From Arthrobacter sp. D5-1 (GTDB lineage: Bacteria > Actinomycetota > Actinomycetes > Actinomycetales > Micrococcaceae), in the NCBI RefSeq assembly GCF_017357425.1, contig NZ_CP014571.1:4674059-4738058 (forward strand): a stretch of 64,000 bases of DNA. The letters run 5' to 3'. Made by a program: the position numbers and the translations under genes. The notes beneath the pieces were generated by a model that saw only the letters and a list, made by a program, of their open reading frames with translations, did not search any database and was not told where the DNA came from. This document shows, piece by piece, positions 58,734 to 64,000 of the stretch (position 1 is the stretch's first letter; each line of letters begins with the position of its first letter).

Positions 58734-59888
58734 TCACACGGTGGCGTCCGCTGCAAGGACACGGGCTCTGTTGGCCCACACAGTGTAGAGGTCAGCGAGT
58801 ATCGCGGCATTCGCCGCTTCAAGTTCCCCGACCGTGATTTTTCCGCCGTCCTGCCCACCGAAGAGGACCACCTCGTCCCCTGGCCGGACATCCCTCACCG
58901 AGGAGACGTCCACAACCATGGAGTTCATGGAGATGATGTCCACCACCGGCACCCGCTGTCCACGGACCAGCACATTTCCCCTCCGGCCAAGTGAGCGTCG
59001 ATACCCATCGCCGTAGCCCACGGTGACTGTGGCGAGGCGCGAATCCGTGGCAAGAGTATGGGTGAGCCCGTATCCCACGCCGCTTCCAGCCGGGTAGCCG
59101 TTGACGGACCCGATCCTGGCTTTGAAGGTCATGCACCGTTGGAACATGGCGTGCCCAGGATCCGAATCACCGTAGAGTGCAGCACCTGTGCGCACCATGT
59201 CCAACCAGGCCGTGGGGACGTTCAGGGCCGCAAAGGAGTTGGCGGCATGCAGCAGGACATCGAGCCGGGGTATCCCCGCCTCGTGAAGGATTGCATGCGA
59301 TTCGGATTTGAAGCGGCTCAGGGCGTGCTTCACATGGTCAACGTCGTCCTGTGGAAAGTGCGTCATGATGCCAGCGAGCTCCAACTGCGGATGACTGACG
59401 ATTCCCACTGCGGAGGCCCGTCCCAATGGTGAGGACACATCGAGGCTGTGACGGCTGATTCCCGAGGAATTGATGTCCAAATGCACACGCAGCGTCCGCT
59501 CCTCCGCTGCGGCGATCCTGCTCATTTCCCACGCACTCTGTGGATCGGCAACAAGTTCCTCGATCCCGTGGGCCAGGCCGGCCCTGATCTCCTGCGGTGC
59601 CGCGGCCCGGACCCGTAACAGCCTCCCGTTGAACCCATGAGCCCGGGCAAGCCCTGCTTCTGCGTTGGTGCCAATCCCTATGTACGGAACTCCGGACGCC
59701 ACCAGGAACGGCAGCAACAAGTCCGCACCGTGCCCGTAGGCGTCGGATTTGATCACGGCGCACAACAGAGCCTTGCCTTGGAGCATGGCCAGCATGGACC
59801 GAACATTTGCGTCGAAGGCGGTGCCGTCAATCTCAAGCCAACTGGATAGATTGTCCGTCGCCGCAGAAAGTTCTTCATTCGCGGTCAT
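58734..59888 (-). CDS. alr: Alanine racemase
   Basis: 384 aa PLP enzyme interconverting L- and D-alanine. K47 in AVIKSDAYGHG forms the Schiff base; the partner Tyr region is GVGYGLTHTLATDSRLATVTVGYGDGYRRSLGRRG. C-terminal beta domain with VDIISMNSMVVDVS. ATG 59888 has GGGGGAAA. A separate gene for cell wall synthesis may exist elsewhere; its position beside an APC permease suggests a catabolic copy. Relatives can also racemise serine. Confidence 0.9.
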   Translation of the reverse strand: MTANEELSAATDNLSSWLEIDGTAFDANVRSMLAMLQGKALLCAVIKSDAYGHGADLLLPFLVASGVPYIGIGTNAEAGLARAHGFNGRLLRVRAAAPQEIRAGLAHGIEELVADPQSAWEMSRIAAAEERTLRVHLDINSSGISRHSLDVSSPLGRASAVGIVSHPQLELAGIMTHFPQDDVDHVKHALSRFKSESHAILHEAGIPRLDVLLHAANSFAALNVPTAWLDMVRTGAALYGDSDPGHAMFQRCMTFKARIGSVNGYPAGSGVGYGLTHTLATDSRLATVTVGYGDGYRRSLGRRGNVLVRGQRVPVVDIISMNSMVVDVSSVRDVRPGDEVVLFGGQDGGKITVGELEAANAAILADLYTVWANRARVLAADATV

Positions 59889-59957
59889 TGTGTTTCCCCC
59901 GGAAATGGCGACACGGCCGGGCATGAAGCCCAGCCGTGACGCATGGCCAACCTCGAA

Positions 59958-61400
59958 TCAGACCAAACGCTTCGCCTTGGCCTTCGGGCCGTAGCGGAAG
60001 TGGAAGAACAGGTAGCACGCCGCAACGAACGGAACCCCAAAATACAGCGCAGCGATCTGGGTGGGGTCGAAGGCTATGCCAATCAGGGATACCACGCAGA
60101 GGGTGAAAGCCAGGATGGGCAGGACCGGGAAGAAGGGGGCTTTGTAGGCCAGATCAGCCACCTTTCCGCCATTCCGGATGAATGCCCTCCGGTGGAAGAA
60201 ATGTGAGGCAGTGATGGACATCCAGACTCCCACCACCGCGAATCCGGCAATGGACACCAGGGCCAGGTAGACGGTCTCCGGTGCAGCCACACTGCTGACC
60301 AGGGACGCCAGCCCGCCCACCATGCTGACGGAAAGGGCGACCAGGGGTATTCCGCGACGGGTCAGCTTCTTGAGTGCCCTGGGGCCATGTCCTTCATCGG
60401 CCAGTGAATAGAGCATTCGTGCACAGGAGAACAATCCGCTGTTCCCCGCTGACAACAGCGCGGTGATGATGACAAAGTTCATGATGTCCGCCGCGAACGG
60501 GATGCCCACAGAGGAGAAAACCGTGACGAACGGGCTTTCATCCAAACCAACTTGCTCGTAGGGGACAGTCGCAGCGATGACGGCAATGGCGCCCACAAAG
60601 AAGATCAGGAGTCGGATGACCGTGCTGCGCATGGCCTTGGGGATGTTCTTTGCGGGGTCCTTGGTCTCTCCAGCCGCAACGCCGATCAGTTCCGAGCCGG
60701 AGAAGGCATAGAAGACGGCCAGGGCGGTGACCAGGACCCCGGTGAAACCGTTGGGGAAGAGGCCACCTGAGGTATTGAAGTTCTCAAAGAGGAAAGGGTG
60801 GTTGCCGGACTCTGCGAGGGGATGGAAGCCGAACAGTGCAGCCCCGCCGAAGACGATCAACGCGATGATCGCCCCCACTTTGACGATGGAGAACCAGAAC
60901 TCGGATTCCCCGAAGAACTTGGAGGAGAAAGCGTTGAAGCCGAAGAGGATGGCAGCGAAGACGAGGCACCACACCCAGACCTCAACGTCGGGGAACCATC
61001 GCTGCATGAGCAAGCCTGAGGCTGTGAACTCAGATCCGATGGCCACGGCCCAACAAAGCCAGTACAGCCAGGCCGTAGCAAAGCCGGTTGCCGGGCCGAT
61101 CGAGCGGGACGCGTAGATGTGGAAGGCGCCGGAGACGGGGTAGGCAATGGCGAGTTCGCCAAGGCAGGCCATCACCAGATAGACCACGAAGGCGCCCACT
61201 AAGTAGGCGATCACGGCCCCCAGCGGGCCCGCTTGCGAGATGGTGTAGCCCGAACTCAGGAAGAGACCTGAACCGATCACACCTCCCATCGCGATCATGA
61301 TCAGGTGCCGTGGTCCCATGGAGCGGCGCAACCCGGGTTCCGGCGAAGCCAAGGGTGCATCGGCTGGATGATCCAGTTTCAGGGGTGTAGAAGATTCCAT
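59958..61400 (-). CDS. Amino acid permease (APC family, CycA-like)
   Basis: 480 aa, twelve helices. MGPRHLIMIAMGGVIGSGLFLSSGYTISQAGPLGAVIAYLVGAFVVYLVMACLGELAIAYPVSGAFHIYAS is the APC core. FYAFSGSELIGVAAGETKDPAKNIPKAM is helix 6. Lies upstream of and in line with alr, 69 bp apart, so probably one unit. A D-alanine/L-alanine/serine import role with the racemase is likely, not proven. Confidence 0.9.
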   Translation of the reverse strand: MESSTPLKLDHPADAPLASPEPGLRRSMGPRHLIMIAMGGVIGSGLFLSSGYTISQAGPLGAVIAYLVGAFVVYLVMACLGELAIAYPVSGAFHIYASRSIGPATGFATAWLYWLCWAVAIGSEFTASGLLMQRWFPDVEVWVWCLVFAAILFGFNAFSSKFFGESEFWFSIVKVGAIIALIVFGGAALFGFHPLAESGNHPFLFENFNTSGGLFPNGFTGVLVTALAVFYAFSGSELIGVAAGETKDPAKNIPKAMRSTVIRLLIFFVGAIAVIAATVPYEQVGLDESPFVTVFSSVGIPFAADIMNFVIITALLSAGNSGLFSCARMLYSLADEGHGPRALKKLTRRGIPLVALSVSMVGGLASLVSSVAAPETVYLALVSIAGFAVVGVWMSITASHFFHRRAFIRNGGKVADLAYKAPFFPVLPILAFTLCVVSLIGIAFDPTQIAALYFGVPFVAACYLFFHFRYGPKAKAKRLV

Positions 61401-61638
61401 GTCTTGTCTCCGTTAAGTGACAGGTGCGAACGGTACGCCGAGGACTTCCGGGGCGGGGAGCCGTGGGGGCGCTTGTAGTGACGAAGGTAACACAGATCGT
61501 GTGACTTTAGTCATTAAAAACATTTGTGAATGCGAATAACGCACACTTTGCACCACGGGCATGACGATGTGACCGTTTACTGGTCAGAATGCCCCACCAA
61601 CGAGACAGCGCTTGAAACCCGCCGGAACCAGGTGATCC
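61401..61638. promoter_or_regulatory. Permease promoter region with inverted repeats
   Basis: No gene in this 238-bp AT-richer spacer. TGACT-TT-AGTCA (61502-61513) and TGCG-AATAA-CGCA (61531-61543) are short inverted repeats that could bind the Lrp protein encoded just beyond. No confident -35/-10 pair. Confidence 0.4.
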
Positions 61639-62088
61639 CTACTGCGAAGCCCGTCGGATGACGTTGGACAAGGTCATTGCCGTCACGGTGTCGCTTACTC
61701 CGGGGAGGGCAGCGATCTGCTCCCAGATCTCCTGGACGCGGCCGAGGGATCGCGCTTCGACACGGACGATGAGGTCAAAGTCGCCACTGAGAACATCGCA
61801 CAGCACTACTTCCGGAATCGATCGGAGTTCGTTCAGGACGTCGGCCCCCCGCATCCTGTCCTTGCGGTAAACCATCAGGAAGGCCGAAACCAAGGATTCG
61901 GCATCCACTCCCGCTACCACTGTGTAGCCCTGGATATAGCCCTGCCGTTCCATGCGGTCGATCCGCTGCCGCACCGCATTCCTGGACAGAAGTACCTTGC
62001 CGGCGAGTTCGGCGTGAGGGACGCGGGCATTCTTGGTCAGTTCCGCGAGGATCCTTTGATCGATGCCGTCCAGACCAGCCCGCTCCAT
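61639..62088 (-). CDS. Lrp/AsnC family regulator
   Basis: 149 aa. Helix-turn-helix LDGIDQRILAELTKNARVPHAELAGKVLLSRNAVRQRIDRMERQGYIQGY, then the RAM ligand domain with LSGDFDLIVRVEARSLGRVQEIWEQIAALPGVSDTVTAMTLSNV. ATG 62088 has GAAAGGG; a longer frame from 62220 has no RBS near. Adjacent to the permease-racemase genes, so regulation by alanine or similar is likely. Confidence 0.92.
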   Translation of the reverse strand: MERAGLDGIDQRILAELTKNARVPHAELAGKVLLSRNAVRQRIDRMERQGYIQGYTVVAGVDAESLVSAFLMVYRKDRMRGADVLNELRSIPEVVLCDVLSGDFDLIVRVEARSLGRVQEIWEQIAALPGVSDTVTAMTLSNVIRRASQ

Positions 62089-62191
62089 GCGTCCCTTTCC
62101 ACCTACCCTGCAGGGACACCAGCCCCTGCCTCGGCCGAAAGGCCACGAAGGAAATGATACTTCCACAAGTCCCTGAGGCGTTTGCCCGCGC

Positions 62192-62884
62192 TCAGTAATC
62201 AGGGTTGCTCGGCACCACAAGCCCGGTCTCGTAGGCGTAAACCACCACCTGCACCCGGTCCCGCAACTGGAGCTTGCTCAGGATCCGGCGGACGTGGGTC
62301 TTGACGGTTGCCTCGGAGAGGAAGAACTTATGGGCGATCTCCGCGTTGGACAGGCCCTCGGCAATGGTGGTGAGAATCTCGGTTTCGCGTGGCGTGAGAT
62401 CGTCGAGCAACGGGTCCCGGTGGGGAGTAGGAGTCTGCCCGGGGAGCGCGCCTCCACGAACATACGTTTCCAGAAGCCGTTGTGTCACTCGCGGAGCAAC
62501 CACAGCATCGCCGCTGGCCACGAGGCGCACGGCGTGGACCAATTCCGAGGGTGCAACGTCCTTGAGCAGGAAGGCGGAGGCACCGGCCTGCAACCCGGTG
62601 AAGGCATACTCATCGAGGTCGAAGGTAGTAAGGATGATGACCCGCGCCTCCGACCCGGAGTCCGAGATTCGACGCGTTGCCTCAATCCCGTCCATGGCGG
62701 GCATCCGCACGTCCATCAGGATCACATCCGGCGCGAGTGCTTCTACTTGGCGCACGGCTTCGATGCCATCGGACGCCTCACCAACTACGTTGAAGTCGTC
62801 CTCGCCTTCCAGAATGAGCCGGAAGCCCATCCGAAGCAGTGGTTGATCATCCACGAGCAGCACTTTGATGATGTCTTCTGTCAT
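62192..62884 (-). CDS. NarL/LuxR family response regulator
   Basis: 230 aa. Receiver domain with acidic pocket VDDQP, phospho-acceptor D58 (VILMDVRMPAMDG), T in ILTTFD and K in FLLKDV; C-terminal LuxR helix-turn-helix LTPRETEILTTIAEGLSNAEIAHKFFLSEATVKTHVRRILSKL. Its ATG overlaps the kinase stop by 4 bp, so they form a two-component pair. Target genes unknown. Confidence 0.95.
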   Translation of the reverse strand: MTEDIIKVLLVDDQPLLRMGFRLILEGEDDFNVVGEASDGIEAVRQVEALAPDVILMDVRMPAMDGIEATRRISDSGSEARVIILTTFDLDEYAFTGLQAGASAFLLKDVAPSELVHAVRLVASGDAVVAPRVTQRLLETYVRGGALPGQTPTPHRDPLLDDLTPRETEILTTIAEGLSNAEIAHKFFLSEATVKTHVRRILSKLQLRDRVQVVVYAYETGLVVPSNPDY

Positions 62885-64000
62885 GATTCCCCCTTGTCGC
62901 CGGCCCAGCGGAGCTCGGCGTGAACTGCCCAGCCTCCCCTTTTACTGGGTCCGGCAGTAACGATTCCAGCATAAATTCCGGCGCGTTCATTCATCCCCGC
63001 GATGCCTTGCCCGGTGCCCAGGCTGCCCACGGGTTCGCTGCCGCCCTCCACGGTTCCGCGGCCGTCGTCGTGCACGTCAATGGTGACCAAATCGGCGTCC
63101 CGCGCCACCTGGACGTCAACGCGGCTGAGTGAGCGGCCGTACCGCAGGACGTTGGTCAGCGACTCCTGCACAATCCGGTAGACGGTGAGTTCAAAGGCGG
63201 GATCGGCCGGTAATCCAGGGCCTGTGTGCGCATAATGCAGCGGCAGACCCGCGGTCCGGAAACCATCCAGGAGCTTCGAGAGGTTGTGCCCGGATTCCAG
63301 GGGCGTGAGCGGTGCCGGCCGCCCCGAGTCGTCGCGAAGGACGCCCAGCACGCGGCGCATGTCGGCCAAGGCCGTCCTGCCAGTCCGGGACAATTCGCCC
63401 AGGACCTCAGCGGCGCGCTCCGGATTCTTCCTGACCACCACGGCAGCGCCGTCCGACAGGCTGACCATCACCGTCAGGGAGTGTGCCACGACGTCATGCA
63501 TCTCGCGGGCGATCCTGTTCCGTTCGGTCACCTTGCCCAGATGGGTGGTGCGGGCTGCCCAGGCAGCGATCTCGGCCTCATGCTCCCGCCGCTGGCGTAC
63601 GGAAATACCAATGCCGGTCGCCAGGAGGTTGGACAACATGATGGTCACCGCGGTGGCGATGTTGTTGATCAGGTGGAAGTTCTCCGGGACTTCCTGCAGG
63701 GTGTCCATGCCGCTGGGAATCGTCCACATGAACAGATAAAGCAGGCTCAGGGGCAGGCTCGCGGCAACAAACACCACCAAAGCGAGGCTGCGCTTCCTGA
63801 TGGATGCCACGGCGTACAGCGCAAACCAAAGGCCCGCGGAGACGTTGGAACCCCACGGGTTCAAGATGGCGGCGGCAACCTCCAGAAGGACGACGGCGGC
63901 CACCACTTGAAGCGGGTACCGGCGCCTGAACATCAGTACGGCCGCGATCATCAGCAGCAGGGCCACCACCAGCCACTTGCCCTCGGCGATGGAAGTGATG
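62881..64000 (-). CDS. Sensor histidine kinase (NarX/DesK type), 5' end outside window
   Basis: At least 373 residues, open to the window edge; the GTG at 63969 is internal to a membrane helix, so the real start is beyond 64000. Several membrane helices (LLLMIAAVLMF, VVAAVVLLEVAAAIL and more) are followed by the HisKA_3 site REMHDVVAHSLTVMV and an ATPase domain with DDGRGTVEG and GQGIAGMNERAG. Pairs with the NarL regulator downstream. Confidence 0.9.
   Translation of the reverse strand, partial: ITSIAEGKWLVVALLLMIAAVLMFRRRYPLQVVAAVVLLEVAAAILNPWGSNVSAGLWFALYAVASIRKRSLALVVFVAASLPLSLLYLFMWTIPSGMDTLQEVPENFHLINNIATAVTIMLSNLLATGIGISVRQRREHEAEIAAWAARTTHLGKVTERNRIAREMHDVVAHSLTVMVSLSDGAAVVVRKNPERAAEVLGELSRTGRTALADMRRVLGVLRDDSGRPAPLTPLESGHNLSKLLDGFRTAGLPLHYAHTGPGLPADPAFELTVYRIVQESLTNVLRYGRSLSRVDVQVARDADLVTIDVHDDGRGTVEGGSEPVGSLGTGQGIAGMNERAGIYAGIVTAGPSKRGGWAVHAELRWAGDKGES

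Noticed and set aside
1..64000. CRISPR array or prophage
   Set aside because: No regularly spaced repeats, cas, integrase, capsid or terminase genes were seen; the only mobile element found is the IS481 copy.

Overview
The window is high-GC DNA (roughly 60-65% by eye) from an actinobacterium, most likely the Arthrobacter/Paenarthrobacter group of the Micrococcaceae. The evidence is the protein flavour, frequent GTG/TTG starts, short intergenic gaps and many genes with a TANNNT -10 box only 6-8 nt before the start codon, so probably leaderless mRNAs. The rpsF-ssb-rpsR-rplI operon and dnaB suggest a chromosomal position not far from the origin. I did not find oriC itself. All calls come from reading the sequence; no database search was run.

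1-5.8 kb: the end of a GH42 beta-galactosidase, a small unknown protein and a secreted GH53 endo-galactanase (galactan breakdown), an alpha/beta hydrolase and a secreted YVTN/FG-GAP repeat protein. 5.8-8.8 kb: a copper operon (csoR, chaperone, copA) behind two palindromic operators. 8.8-14.2 kb: DUF2277, an orphan WXG100 protein, an EamA transporter, a CGNR-type regulator, DUF1801, two membrane proteins and a MATE exporter. 14.2-15.2 kb: a complete IS481-family element with 6-bp target duplication, inserted just upstream of the MATE gene. 15.3-20.5 kb: monooxygenase-like/GNAT pair, DoxX, an AztD-like zinc protein behind a Zur-like box, a double-hotdog thioesterase, a broken histidine kinase and a VOC protein.

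20.6-28.8 kb: a catabolic cluster of two divergent operons. On the minus strand lie an MFS importer and a split transketolase, followed by a GntR regulator. On the plus strand lie a TIM-barrel isomerase, an SDR dehydrogenase, a DhaK-DhaL type kinase and an RpiB-type isomerase. Repeated TGTCAACAGTCAAC-like operators sit between the operons and near gntR. The best reading is uptake and oxidation of a C4 polyol, phosphorylation of the tetrulose, isomerisation to erythrose 4-phosphate and entry into the pentose phosphate pathway through transketolase.

28.8-36.5 kb: a lipoprotein, dnaB with a cluster of DnaA-box-like sites upstream, two membrane-anchored L7/L12-like proteins, a zinc-ribbon protein, a MepB-like protein, an FMN reductase and two alpha/beta hydrolases. 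36.5-48.2 kb: GNAT, a CoA-transferase/HMG-CoA-lyase pair, SRPBCC, DUF4287, a lipoprotein, a lipid kinase, a methyltransferase, DUF1801 proteins, an IclR regulator, an ABC ATPase with membrane partner, and PhzF. 48.2-50.8 kb: the ribosomal/ssb operon, a YnfA protein and tRNA-Leu(GAG). 50.9-64 kb: small membrane proteins, two APC permeases, an M18 aminopeptidase, a secreted intradiol dioxygenase, a CutA/NIF3-like protein coupled to a cyclase, two IclR regulators, an alanine racemase with its neighbouring permease and an Lrp regulator, and a two-component system cut by the window end.
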